Source: Nocardioides sp. zg-DK7169 (GTDB taxonomy: Bacteria; Actinomycetota; Actinomycetes; Propionibacteriales; Nocardioidaceae). From it: a stretch of DNA of 64,000 nt. The translations under genes and the position numbers were made by a program. The notes beneath the pieces were generated by a model. That model was not told the origin of the DNA. It did no database searches and saw only the letters and a program-made list of their open reading frames with translations. The DNA is taken from NCBI RefSeq assembly GCF_013155365.1, contig NZ_JABJRA010000002.1:310001-374000 (forward strand), written 5' to 3'. Below, piece by piece: positions 16,611 to 24,429 of the stretch; the first letter of the stretch is position 1; each line of letters opens with the position of its first letter.

Positions 16611-17279
16611 GTGCTGTACCGAGCCCTCCACTCGATCGTCCCGCCCCTCGCCCGCGCGGTCTGGCGCCCGACGGTCCGGGGGCTGGAGAACGTCCCGCGG
16701 ACCGGTCCGGTGATCCTGGCCAGCAACCACCTCAGCTTCGTCGACTCGGTGGTGATCCCGGTGGTCGTGCCGCGCACCGTGGTGTTCCTGGCCAAGTCCG
16801 ACTACTTCACCGGCACCGGCGTCTCGGGCGCGATCAGCCGTGCCTGGTTCGAGGGGCTCGGCATGCTCCCGGTCGACCGCGACGACTCCCGTGCCGCGAT
16901 CGCCAGCCTGGACACCGCGCTGGAGGTGCTCGGGCGCGGCGAGGCGTTCGGCATCTACCCCGAGGGCACGCGCTCGCGGGACGGGCGGCTCTACCGGGGA
17001 CGCACCGGCGTCGCGCACCTCGCGCTCACCGCCGGCTGCCCGATCGTCCCGGTCGGCCTGGTGGGCACCGAGCGGGTCCAGCCGGTCGGGGCGCGCCTGC
17101 CCCGGATCGTGCCGATCACCGTGGAGTTCGGGCGCCCGATCGAGGTGGGCGACCGCTTCGAGGGGATGCCCCTGGGCAAGGCTCGGCGCGAGCTCACCGA
17201 CGAGGTCATGGCCGAGGTGCAGAAGCTGAGCGGTCAGGAGTGCGCCGGGGTCTACAACGAGCGGACGCCCGAGATCTGA
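16611..17279 (+). CDS. 1-acyl-sn-glycerol-3-phosphate acyltransferase (PlsC-like)
   Basis: 222 residues. Motif I is SNHLSFVD (NHxxxxD type, residues about 38-45), motif III is YPEGTRSRDG, and IVPVGLVGTE is the later conserved segment. The enzyme esterifies lysophosphatidic acid or a similar acceptor at the inner membrane face. A first hydrophobic stretch is weak, so it is probably peripheral. The GTG at 16611 has no ribosome site; a weak CAGACT box 7 bases before it suggests another leaderless start. Single gene. Confidence 0.88.
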   Translation: MLYRALHSIVPPLARAVWRPTVRGLENVPRTGPVILASNHLSFVDSVVIPVVVPRTVVFLAKSDYFTGTGVSGAISRAWFEGLGMLPVDRDDSRAAIASLDTALEVLGRGEAFGIYPEGTRSRDGRLYRGRTGVAHLALTAGCPIVPVGLVGTERVQPVGARLPRIVPITVEFGRPIEVGDRFEGMPLGKARRELTDEVMAEVQKLSGQECAGVYNERTPEI

Positions 17280-17314
17280 TCCGTACGCCGCCCGTCGGTC
17301 GAGCAGCCGCCCCG

Positions 17315-17337
17315 GTGGTCGAGCTTGTCGGGACCAC
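17315..17337. repeat. Inverted-repeat element flanking the HNH gene (left copy)
   Basis: GTGGTC and GACCAC flank the core GAGCTTGTCGG. A copy in opposite orientation lies at 18655-18676 on the other side of the DUF222/HNH gene. Confidence 0.6.
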
Positions 17338-17356
17338 AGTGGAGAAGCTCTTCTTC

Positions 17357-17372
17357 TCGAACGTGCGTTCGA
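17357..17372. promoter_or_regulatory. Perfect SOS (LexA) box
   Basis: TCGAACGTGCGTTCGA matches the mycobacterial/actinobacterial LexA consensus TCGAAC-N4-GTTCGA at all fixed positions. It ends one base before the -10 box of the DUF222/HNH gene, so LexA would block that promoter until DNA damage. Confidence 0.75.
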
Positions 17373-17373
17373 A

Positions 17374-17379
17374 TAGAAT
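17374..17379 (+). promoter_or_regulatory. -10 element TAGAAT
   Basis: TAGAAT lies directly after the SOS box and 5 bases before the ATG at 17385, again a leaderless layout. Confidence 0.6.
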
Positions 17380-17384
17380 GAGGC

Positions 17385-18600
17385 ATGGCCGACTCCGAGC
17401 TCTCCGACTGCGACTCCCCAGCCGCCGTGCTGGCGCGTTCGCGCAGGAGCAGCGGGCTGCGGTGCAGCGGGCGGAGTTCGGGGTCCTGGAGGCCGCGCTG
17501 GCCTGGGCGGCGATGCACCCGGCCGAGTCGATCTCGGTGCCGCGCTCGGGATGTCCACTGACGCCGCGCGTGCGTTGGTGGGTGCGGCGCTGGAGCTGGC
17601 GCACCGGTTGCCGCGGACCTGGCAGCAGATGCGTGCCGGTGAGGTCCCGGTCTGGAAGGGTCGCCGGGGCGCGCAGCTCACCGTGAGCCTGCCGCCGGAC
17701 GGCGCGGACTTCGTGGACCGCCAGCTCGCCGGGAGCGTCGGAAGAGTCGGTTGGGCCGGCATCGAGCGGCTCGTTGACCACGCCCGGGCGGTCTTCGATC
17801 CCGACGGTGCGGAGAAGCAGCGCCGCGCAGGAGCCGACGGACGCCGCTTCGACGTGCACACCCGCGAGGCCACCCACGACGGCACCATCCGGGTGGAGGG
17901 CGAGCTCGACCTCGCCGATGCCCTCGACCTGGACACCGCGATCCGCCAGGGCGCAGAAGAGCTCGCCGCGCTCGGGTCGACGGAGTCGATGGACGTGCGC
18001 CGCTCGATGGCGGCCGGTGAGCTCGCCCGACGCCAGCTCGCCTTTGACCTGCGTGCTGAAGCGGGCGACGACGGCGGTCAAGATGCCGCCTCGGTGGTGA
18101 AGCCGCGGCAGGTCGTCATCCACGTCCACCTCTCGGGTGCCGCGATCAGTCGCGACGAGGCCGGGATCGCCCGCGTCGAGGAGACCCGGTTGATCGTGTC
18201 GACCGAGCAGGTCCGCGCGTGGTGCACCGGCGACGCCGAGGTGGTGATCAAGCCGGTCATTGACCTCGAGGACCACCACCCGACCGACGCCTACGCGATA
18301 CCCGACAAGCTCACCGAGCAGACCCGTCTGACCCAGCAGGTGTGCGCACTCCCGTGGTGTGAACGACCGGCCCGCAGGTGCGACACCGACCACGTCATCA
18401 CCCACGGCACCGGTGGCCCGACCTGCAGTTGCAACCTTGCGCCGCTCTGTCGGCGACATCACCGAGCGAAGACCCACACCCCGTGGACCTACGACAGGAC
18501 CGACGCGACGACCTACCTCTGGCGATCCCCGCACGGGCTGCACCTGATCAAGGACCGCGGCGAGACACGCCTCGTCACCGCGCACCCGCCCGACCAGTAG
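17385..18600 (+). pseudogene. DUF222/HNH endonuclease (13E12 repeat family), N-terminus broken
   Basis: The first 20 codons from the ATG at 17385 (MADSELSDCDSPAAVLA) are typical of the family, but the frame is lost near 17435. A second frame carries FAQEQRAAVQRAEFGVLEAALAW to AESISV. A third, from about 17535 (LGMSTDAARALVGAALELAHRLP), stays open to 18600 as a 349-residue frame from ATG 17551. The segment usually found between the second and third pieces is also missing. The C-terminal HNH site is intact: CALPWC, RRCDTDHVI, GGPTCSCNLAPLCRRHH. These multicopy genes are known in mycobacteria as REP13E12 and have SOS boxes. The remaining frame could still be made, so function is not excluded. 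Confidence 0.75.
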
Positions 18601-18654
18601 ATCGATCGCCCCGGCCCCCGTCGGTAGCCAGGCGTACGGGGTCCCACCCCTGCG

Positions 18655-18676
18655 TGGGTCTCGACAAGCTCGACCA
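18655..18676. repeat. Inverted-repeat element flanking the HNH gene (right copy)
   Basis: GTGGGTCTCGACAAGCTCGA, followed by CC, is the reverse-orientation counterpart of the element at 17315-17337 (shared core GGTCGAGCTTGTCGRGACC). The pair encloses the DUF222/HNH gene. Confidence 0.6.
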
Positions 18677-18726
18677 ACGGCGCGCTCGCTCGACCACGAT
18701 GCCCTCGAATGGTGCGCGCCGGAGGG

Positions 18727-19125
18727 TCAGCGCCGGAACCAACGACGTCGGGCGCCCCCGCCGCGCGCGGGCGGCGTACGCAGCGCCTCGAGCTGGGGGT
18801 CGTAGCAGACGAGTCCGTGCTCGCCGGCCACCCGCGCGGCGTACGCGGACGCCTCCTCGGCGGCGCTCCACACCAGCGAGAAGTGGATCGCGTCGCCGGA
18901 GGCGTTGTTGACGAGGGGGCCGTCCGCCCAGGGGGAGTCCTCGCCGGCGTCCTCGGTGATGTCCGGCCAGCGCTGCAACAGGGCGTGGACGTAGGCGCGG
19001 ATCGCGGCGGTCGGCTCCGCGGCGGTGTCTTCCTCCGCTCGCTCCATCAGCCGGACGAAGACGGCCCTCGCTGCCTCGTCGGACACCGGGGCGTCGCCCT
19101 CCCACACGATGAGGTCATAGCTCAT
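18727..19125 (-). CDS. Conserved hypothetical protein (SYDLxVWEG type)
   Basis: 132 residues starting MSYDLIVWEGDAPVSDEAARAVF. Similar short acidic proteins with a SYDLxVWEG start are frequent in actinobacteria and have no known role. The middle has HFSLVWSAAEEASAYAARVAGEHGLVCYDPQ; the C-terminus is basic (ARRRWFRR). No signal peptide or membrane segment. An ATG two codons upstream (19131) is possible. It lies downstream of the allHGF terminator and is probably transcribed alone. Confidence 0.65.
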   Translation of the reverse strand: MSYDLIVWEGDAPVSDEAARAVFVRLMERAEEDTAAEPTAAIRAYVHALLQRWPDITEDAGEDSPWADGPLVNNASGDAIHFSLVWSAAEEASAYAARVAGEHGLVCYDPQLEALRTPPARGGGARRRWFRR

Positions 19126-19170
19126 GGCCATGACCTTGGCACGGCAGCGGGCGCGAGGGGCGCAGGAACG

Positions 19171-19219
19171 GGACAGCGGTGCTGCGCAGCCGTCGGATGA
19201 CTGCGCAGCACCGCTGTCC
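19171..19219 (-). terminator. 19-bp perfect hairpin after allHGF
   Basis: Bases 19171-19189 pair without mismatch with 19201-19219 around an 11-base loop, 12 bases beyond the allG stop on the minus strand. Confidence 0.85.
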
Positions 19220-19230
19220 GGTGCGAGCAG

Positions 19231-20673
19231 TCAGTGGGCTGCGACCACGGCGGCGCGCTCGCGGGCGAGCTCGGCGAGGCGGGCGAGCGCCTTGGGGAAG
19301 ATCTCCTCGGGCGGGGTGACCAGGCCGGCGCCGACCTGGCCCACGCCCGCGACCTTGCCGGCCATGCCGGTGTTGATCTGCGGCAGGATGCCGGTGCGGC
19401 ACACGCGGGTCACGTCGATGCCGGTCGGGGTGCCCTGGAAGTCCAGGACGGGCACCGACCAGCGCGGGTTCTCCGCGAGTGCGATCTCGTGCATGCGGCG
19501 GGTGGTGGCCAGCGCGTCGGGCACGGTGCCGCCGACGAGGCGCACGATCGCGGGGGCGGTCGCCATCGCGAAGCCACCGATGCCGGCGGTCTCGGTGATG
19601 GCCGAGTCGCCGATGTCGGGGTTGGCGTCGTCCGGGCCGTAGTCGCCGAGGAAGAGCCCGTCGGCGAGCTGGGCGGGCCCGGTGAACCACTCATCGCCCG
19701 TGCCGGCGGTCTGGATGCCGAAGTCGGTGCCGTTGCGCGCCATCGCCACGACCATCGTCGAGCCCTCGATGCCGCGGGCCGCGTCGAGCGCCAGCTTGCA
19801 GGCGGGCATCGCGAGGTTGAGGAAGAAGTGGTCGTTGCCGCCGATGAACCGCAGGCCCTCGGCGACGTCGTTCGGCGACAGCCCGCCGCGCTCGCTCTCC
19901 AGCACCATCGCCGGGGCGAGGTCGCGCAGCATCATCAGGGTGCCGGCGCGGTTGCGGTTGTGGGCCTCGTCGCCCATCTGGAGCATCTGGGTGAGGATGC
20001 CGGTCACGTCGACCGGTCCGGCGGAGTCGCGCACCGCGCGCACCGAGCCCTGCAGCAGCGGGCCGAGCACGTCGCGCATCCAGCGCAGCCGCTCCAGGAC
20101 GTCGGGGGAGTAGGCGCCGTAGCGCAGCACCTTGCCCAGGCCCTCGTTGAGCGAGCAGTGGGTACGCCGCCCGGTCTCGAGGTCCTCCAGCACGAACATC
20201 CACATGCTCGGGGTGACCACGCCGGCCATCGGACCGACGGTGTCGCGGTGGTGGCAGGGCTCCAGCGAGACCGAGGAGCCGGACTCGAAGAGCGCGGCGG
20301 CGTCCTCGGGGTCCTCGACCAGGCCCTCGAAGGCCGCGCCGCCGAGCAGCGCGCCGCGCAGCGGCCCGGACGCGCGGTCCCAGGTGATCGGCGGGCCGGC
20401 GTGGAGGAACTGCCCGGGCTCCAGGCCGAGGGCCTCGGAGGCGGGGACGACGTCGACGAGGCGCGCCGTCACCCCGTGGTACGCCGCGACCGCGCGGGCG
20501 TTGGCGTCCCGGCGCAGCGGGTCGGCCGCGACGGCGGCGAGGTCGGCCTCGGTGCCGGACAGCGGCGGGCGCCAGTCGACGCGCGCGACGTCGACGGCCT
20601 GGTTGGCGACGGCGTCGGCGAGCAGGTCCGCGCCGACGTTGACGACCGACGAGACGGGGGTGGTGGTGCTCAT
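19231..20673 (-). CDS. allG: DUF1116 protein, oxamate carbamoyltransferase subunit AllG-like
   Basis: 480 residues of the DUF1116 (YlbE/YahG) family. In E. coli, AllF, AllG and AllH form oxamate carbamoyltransferase, which splits oxalurate with phosphate to oxamate and carbamoyl phosphate. Clear family segments are FLHAGPPITWDRASGPLRGALLG in pieces, EPCHHRDTVGPMAGVVTPSMW, SLNEGLGKVLRYGAY, MGDEAHNRNRAGT and GGNDHFFLNLAMPACK. It overlaps the allF-like gene (ATG inside its stop) and ends the operon. The substrate here may differ, since no allantoin genes are near while a barbiturase is. Confidence 0.82.
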   Translation of the reverse strand: MSTTTPVSSVVNVGADLLADAVANQAVDVARVDWRPPLSGTEADLAAVAADPLRRDANARAVAAYHGVTARLVDVVPASEALGLEPGQFLHAGPPITWDRASGPLRGALLGGAAFEGLVEDPEDAAALFESGSSVSLEPCHHRDTVGPMAGVVTPSMWMFVLEDLETGRRTHCSLNEGLGKVLRYGAYSPDVLERLRWMRDVLGPLLQGSVRAVRDSAGPVDVTGILTQMLQMGDEAHNRNRAGTLMMLRDLAPAMVLESERGGLSPNDVAEGLRFIGGNDHFFLNLAMPACKLALDAARGIEGSTMVVAMARNGTDFGIQTAGTGDEWFTGPAQLADGLFLGDYGPDDANPDIGDSAITETAGIGGFAMATAPAIVRLVGGTVPDALATTRRMHEIALAENPRWSVPVLDFQGTPTGIDVTRVCRTGILPQINTGMAGKVAGVGQVGAGLVTPPEEIFPKALARLAELARERAAVVAAH

Positions 20674-22136
20674 GCGCGGGCCTCCAGCAGCTCGAGGGCG
20701 CGACGGGTCGCGCCGGCGTTGGACAGGTGGACCTCGGCGCCGGCCTCGGCCAGCAGCCGCACCTGCCGCTCCAGGTCCTGGGGGTCGGCCGCGGTGCCGA
20801 CCACCGTGACCACGACGGGGGCGGCGACGGCGGCGAGGGCGGGCGCCAGCGAGGCGGCCGGGTCGTCCTCGGCCCCGTGGCCGAGCACGACGTCGAGCAG
20901 CACCACGCCGGTGCGGGGGTCCGCACCCACCCGGGCCAGCTGCTCCAGGCGCAGGGTCGGGTCGATCATCGGGTGCGCGCGGCCGGTGGTGAGCTCGTCG
21001 TCGCCGAAGTCGACGACCGCGTGGGTCTCCTCGCCCAGCGCGGCGGGCGCGCTGGTGACCTCGCCGAGCGCCTCGGCGGCGATCAGCCGGGCCTCGCTGG
21101 CCAGCGTGCCGCCGGCGAAGAGGCCGCGCAGCAGCGGGCCGGTGGCGGCGGGGGCGGAGCCCCATACCGGCCACTCCGGGACGGGTACGCCGAGCCGGGT
21201 GAGCACCCGCTCCGCGGCGGCGGTGAGGTCGGGCTGCCCGGCGCCGAGGAGCGCCAGCTCCACGGGGGTGCCGAGCGAGGCGGCGTACTCCTCGAGCTCG
21301 GCGGCCACGGAGGCGGCCGGGGGCTTGGAGACCACGACGGCCAGCTCGACCTCGGGGTCGGCGTCGAGGCGGCGCAGACCCTCACGGGTGGCGAGGGCGC
21401 CGACCTCCGCGGACAGGTCGCGGCCGCCGACGCCGAGCGCCGAGGTCACGCCGACGCCCGCGTGGTCGAGGAGCGAGAGCAGCTGCTGGCACCCGGTGCC
21501 CGAGGCGGCGACCAGGCCCACCGGGCCGGGGCCGACCACGTTGGCGAACCCGAGCCCGACGCCGCCGAGGACGGCGGTGCCGCAGTCGGGGCCCATCACC
21601 AGCAGGCCCCGCTCGGCGGCGACCCGCTTGAGGGCGACCTCGTGCTCGACGGGGACGTTGTCGCTGAAGACCATCACGTCGCGTCCGGCGTCGAGGGCGT
21701 CCATCGCCTCGACCAGCGCGTGCTGACCCGGCACCGAGACCAGCGCGACCGCGCCCTCCTCGGCGTCGCGCAGGGCTGCGGCGGTGGTGCGGTGGGGCGC
21801 GACCTCGGCGGTGCCCTCGGAGCGCCGCCCGGCGGCGCGCAGCGCCTCGTCGACCGCGGCGAGCGCGCCGGCCAGGGCGTCCTCGCCGTCGACGCGCACG
21901 GCGACCACCATGTCGTTGGGCCCGGCCGCGTCCGGCACGGCGAACCCCATCGAGGTCAGGACCTCGACGTTGAGCGGGGTGGCCATCGCGACCTGCGCGG
22001 CCTGGACCCCGGGGGTGCCCTGGACGCTGCGGCTCACCTGGAGCAGGGCGACGGAGTCGGCGTACGCACCCGAGCGCAGCTCGACGTGGGACGTGCCGGT
22101 GCCGGGACCGGTCTGGGGACTGACGGCTGTGCTCAT
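20670..22136 (-). CDS. allF: FdrA-type acyl-CoA synthetase fold protein, AllF-like
   Basis: 488 residues of the FdrA family, related to succinyl-CoA synthetase. The N-terminal domain starts with HVELRSGAYADSVALLQVSR; the CoA-ligase-like part has NVPVEHEVALKRVAAERGLLVMGPDCGT and VGLVAASGTGCQQLLSLLDHAGVG; the C-terminal part has HPMIDPTLRLEQL. In E. coli the homologue is the large subunit of oxamate carbamoyltransferase. It overlaps allH by ATGA and allG by a few bases, so the three are translated together. Confidence 0.85.
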   Translation of the reverse strand: MSTAVSPQTGPGTGTSHVELRSGAYADSVALLQVSRSVQGTPGVQAAQVAMATPLNVEVLTSMGFAVPDAAGPNDMVVAVRVDGEDALAGALAAVDEALRAAGRRSEGTAEVAPHRTTAAALRDAEEGAVALVSVPGQHALVEAMDALDAGRDVMVFSDNVPVEHEVALKRVAAERGLLVMGPDCGTAVLGGVGLGFANVVGPGPVGLVAASGTGCQQLLSLLDHAGVGVTSALGVGGRDLSAEVGALATREGLRRLDADPEVELAVVVSKPPAASVAAELEEYAASLGTPVELALLGAGQPDLTAAAERVLTRLGVPVPEWPVWGSAPAATGPLLRGLFAGGTLASEARLIAAEALGEVTSAPAALGEETHAVVDFGDDELTTGRAHPMIDPTLRLEQLARVGADPRTGVVLLDVVLGHGAEDDPAASLAPALAAVAAPVVVTVVGTAADPQDLERQVRLLAEAGAEVHLSNAGATRRALELLEARA

Positions 22137-22864
22137 GCAGCGACCTCCGCCCGGATGCCGAGGGCGGTCAGCGCGCGCCGGGCGCCGCGCAGCAGACCGA
22201 GGCCGGAGGTGTGGCCGATGGAAGCGAGGGTGGCGGCGGCGGCGGGCTCCCCGGGGGTGCCGAGGGCGCGCAGCCAGGCCGCGAACTCCGGGAGCACCTC
22301 GCCGCGCACGGCGCAGTCGAGGAGGGTCGCGGAGAGCAGGGTGGTGCGGTGCGCCAGTGCGCGGACCGCGTCGTCGACCTCGGGGGTGGCGACGCCGGCC
22401 GCGCGGTGGGCGGCCAGCCAGCCGCACAGCACGTCGTCGCCGTACGGCGTGAGGCCGTCGCCGACGCCGACCATCGCGGCGACCTCCTCGCGCGAGAGCC
22501 GCGCGGGACCGGCGGGCGTCGCGGCGAGCGCGGCACGACCCGAGAGCCGGGGGACCCGGACGTCGAGCAGGCGCCCGATGCGCAGCGCCACGTCGTCGAG
22601 GTGCAGCACCCCGTCACGCACGGCGGCGCGCCCGGCGGGCGGGACGACGTCGCCGGCCACCCGCAGCGCGCACGGCACGGCCGCCGCGCTCGCGGAGACG
22701 ACGCCGATGCAGCGGCCGCCGATCTCGACGTAGACCGCCTGGGAGCCGCGGTGCACCACCGGGACCGGGCCGTCGGGGGCGGCCGCGAGGGTGTCGCGGA
22801 CCCGCGTCGGCGCGCTCGCCGCAATCACGGCGCTGGCCGTGGCGGGCGTGGGGGAGGGGGACAC
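22133..22864 (-). CDS. allH: DUF2877 protein, AllH-like carbamoyltransferase subunit
   Basis: 243 residues of the DUF2877 (YlbF) family. The conserved core MVGVGDGLTPYGDDVLCGWLAA (read in two parts) near residue 150 and SATLLDCAVRGEVLP identify it. It is the first gene of allHGF. The GTG at 22864 is set by the promoter TAGCGT 7 bases upstream and the lack of a ribosome site. It diverges from the PucR gene by 68 bases. Confidence 0.78.
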   Translation of the reverse strand: MSPSPTPATASAVIAASAPTRVRDTLAAAPDGPVPVVHRGSQAVYVEIGGRCIGVVSASAAAVPCALRVAGDVVPPAGRAAVRDGVLHLDDVALRIGRLLDVRVPRLSGRAALAATPAGPARLSREEVAAMVGVGDGLTPYGDDVLCGWLAAHRAAGVATPEVDDAVRALAHRTTLLSATLLDCAVRGEVLPEFAAWLRALGTPGEPAAAATLASIGHTSGLGLLRGARRALTALGIRAEVAA

Positions 22865-22871
22865 GTCCTCG

Positions 22872-22877
22872 ACGCTA
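22872..22877 (-). promoter_or_regulatory. -10 element TAGCGT for allHGF
   Basis: On the minus strand TAGCGT ends 7 bases before the allH GTG, giving a leaderless transcript. Confidence 0.5.
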
Positions 22878-22893
22878 GTGGCGGGCCCGGTGA

Positions 22894-22914
22894 GGCAGAA
22901 TGTGAGGATCTGCC
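22894..22914. promoter_or_regulatory. Inverted repeat GGCAGA-N9-TCTGCC between allH and pucR
   Basis: A 6-9-6 inverted repeat lies in the middle of the 68-base divergent gap, upstream of both starts. Its right half and flank (ATCTGCCAAG) resemble the GGCA-N5-TGCC sites at 31757 and 46111. It is a candidate operator for the neighbouring PucR regulator. Confidence 0.5.
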
Positions 22915-22932
22915 AAGGATCGGCCTAGGGGA

Positions 22933-24222
22933 GTGCACATCTTGATAGACCACCACCGGGAGGACAGCGCGATCGCGGCGCTCGCCCGCGTCGACGCGCT
23001 CCACGCCGCGCTGACCCAGATCGTGCTCGAGGGCGGCGACCTCGGGGGCATCGCCGCGGAGGTGGCCCGGGTGCTGGGCGTCGGGGTGCTGGTGACCTCC
23101 AGCGACGGCCGCGAGCGGGCGGGCGCGATGGCCGAGGACCAACGGGCGCTGCTCGTCGCCGAGGACCTCGTCGACGGCACCGGTCGGTTGCGGGTGGAGC
23201 GGATCGGCACCTCGGGATCGCCGGCCGGCGCCGGTGAGGTGCGGTCGCTGCGGGTCGCCGCGAGCGGCGTCGACCTGGCCCGCCTGGTGTGCCTGCGCCC
23301 CGACGCGCCCATCGACTCCGACGACATCCACGCCCTCGAGCGGGCCGCGGCGGTGGCGGCGCTGCTGATCACCCGTGAGCAGGCGGTGACCGCTGTCGAG
23401 AACAAGTACCAGGGCGACTTCCTGCGCGACCTGTTCCTGCGCCGCGCGGGCGATGAGGACTACGTGGCGGAGCACGCCGAGACCTTCGGGTGGGAGCTGC
23501 GCCGGCCGGTGGTCGTGGTGGTCGCGGAGATCGATCCGCTCGGCCCGGACGAGCCGCCGGTGTCGCGCGCCAGCCAGCGCTCGTGGCAGGAGCGCTTCGC
23601 CGCGGCCTGGAGCCAGGTGACCCGCAGCCTCGACCCCGGCATCCCGTGCGTCGACTTCACCTCCGAGGTGGTGGCGCTGCTGCCCGTGGAGCTCGGGCCG
23701 GCCACGACGTCGGAGGGCCACCCCGGCGAGGACGTCGTACGCCGCACCATCACCGCGGTGACCGGTGACCGCGGCGGCGGGCGCCGCCCGTTCTCCGTGG
23801 GCGTCAGCCGGGTGGCCGCGGGCGTCGACGCGCTGCCGGAGGCCTACGCACAGGCGCGGCGCGCGGTCGAGATCGGCCACCGGGTGCACGGCGGTGCGTC
23901 GACCACCTTCTTCGACCAGCTGGGCCTGCACCGCCTGATCGCCCTCGTGCCCGACCCCGCGGAGCTGCACGCCTTCACCCGTGACGTCCTGGGGCCGCTG
24001 TCCCACGCGACGCCGGAGGCCGCCGACCTGCGCGAGACCCTCCAGGTGCTCATCGACACCAACTTCAACGTGGCCGAGGCCGCGCGCACGCAGTTCTTCC
24101 ACTACAACACGATGCGCTACCGGGTCTCCAAGCTCGAGCGGCTGCTCGGTCCGTTGTCGGCCGACCCGCACCTGCGCCTCGACGTCGCGGTCGCCCTCCG
24201 GGTGCTGGAGATCACGACCTGA
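22933..24222 (+). CDS. PucR family transcriptional regulator
   Basis: 429 residues. The C-terminal helix-turn-helix is DTNFNVAEAARTQFFHYNTMRYRVSKLERLLG, given here as the PucR-type HTH_30 region near residues 375-410; before it lies a GGDEF-like domain (residues 180-330) and at the N-terminus a GAF/PucR-type sensor (LARVDALHAALTQIVLEGG). PucR regulators control purine and allantoin use in Bacillus and other bacteria. It diverges from allHGF and precedes the permease-hydroxylase operon, so it is the likely local regulator. The GTG has GGGGAG just upstream. Confidence 0.86.
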   Translation: MHILIDHHREDSAIAALARVDALHAALTQIVLEGGDLGGIAAEVARVLGVGVLVTSSDGRERAGAMAEDQRALLVAEDLVDGTGRLRVERIGTSGSPAGAGEVRSLRVAASGVDLARLVCLRPDAPIDSDDIHALERAAAVAALLITREQAVTAVENKYQGDFLRDLFLRRAGDEDYVAEHAETFGWELRRPVVVVVAEIDPLGPDEPPVSRASQRSWQERFAAAWSQVTRSLDPGIPCVDFTSEVVALLPVELGPATTSEGHPGEDVVRRTITAVTGDRGGGRRPFSVGVSRVAAGVDALPEAYAQARRAVEIGHRVHGGASTTFFDQLGLHRLIALVPDPAELHAFTRDVLGPLSHATPEAADLRETLQVLIDTNFNVAEAARTQFFHYNTMRYRVSKLERLLGPLSADPHLRLDVAVALRVLEITT

Positions 24223-24304
24223 TCACGGCCTGATCCCGGGCCGGGCACGGTGCTGCCCGGTCCAGACCACGCCCAGATTCCGCTGCGTGCGTGGGCAGGC
24301 GCGC

Positions 24305-24343
24305 CGCCCAACCTTTGCCAGCGAAAGTGAACTCCGTTGGGCG
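24305..24343. promoter_or_regulatory. Candidate operator in front of the permease operon
   Basis: CGCCCAAC (24305-24312) and GTTGGGCG (24336-24343) form an inverted repeat around CTTTGCCAGCG. The stretch CAACCTTTGCCAGCG at 24309-24323 matches the carbamate kinase site CAACACCTGCCAGCG at 12 of 15 bases. It lies about 90-125 bases before the permease ATG. Confidence 0.5.
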
Positions 24344-24429
24344 AGTGTCGCCGTCGATGGTGTGTCCTGCACCTCACTACGTTGGCAGTCCTCGGGGCCC
24401 GTGCCGCCACGAAGAGAAGAGGACAGCCG

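Noticed and set aside
14921..17936. Long minus-strand open frames across plsC and the DoxX gene
   Set aside because: They are shadows caused by high GC; only short parts (membrane helices of the remnant) have protein-like composition.
17551..18600. Intact HNH endonuclease starting at ATG 17551
   Set aside because: The promoter, SOS box and family-typical N-terminus lie upstream at 17357-17440 in other frames, so this frame is a remainder of a longer gene.
19231..22864. fdrA/DUF1116/DUF2877 as an allantoin operon
   Set aside because: No allantoinase, ureidoglycolate or glyoxylate genes are in the window; the barbiturase link is better supported.
24223..24429. A small gene between pucR and the permease
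   Set aside because: No frame has a start with a ribosome site and plausible composition; the gap carries inverted repeats instead.
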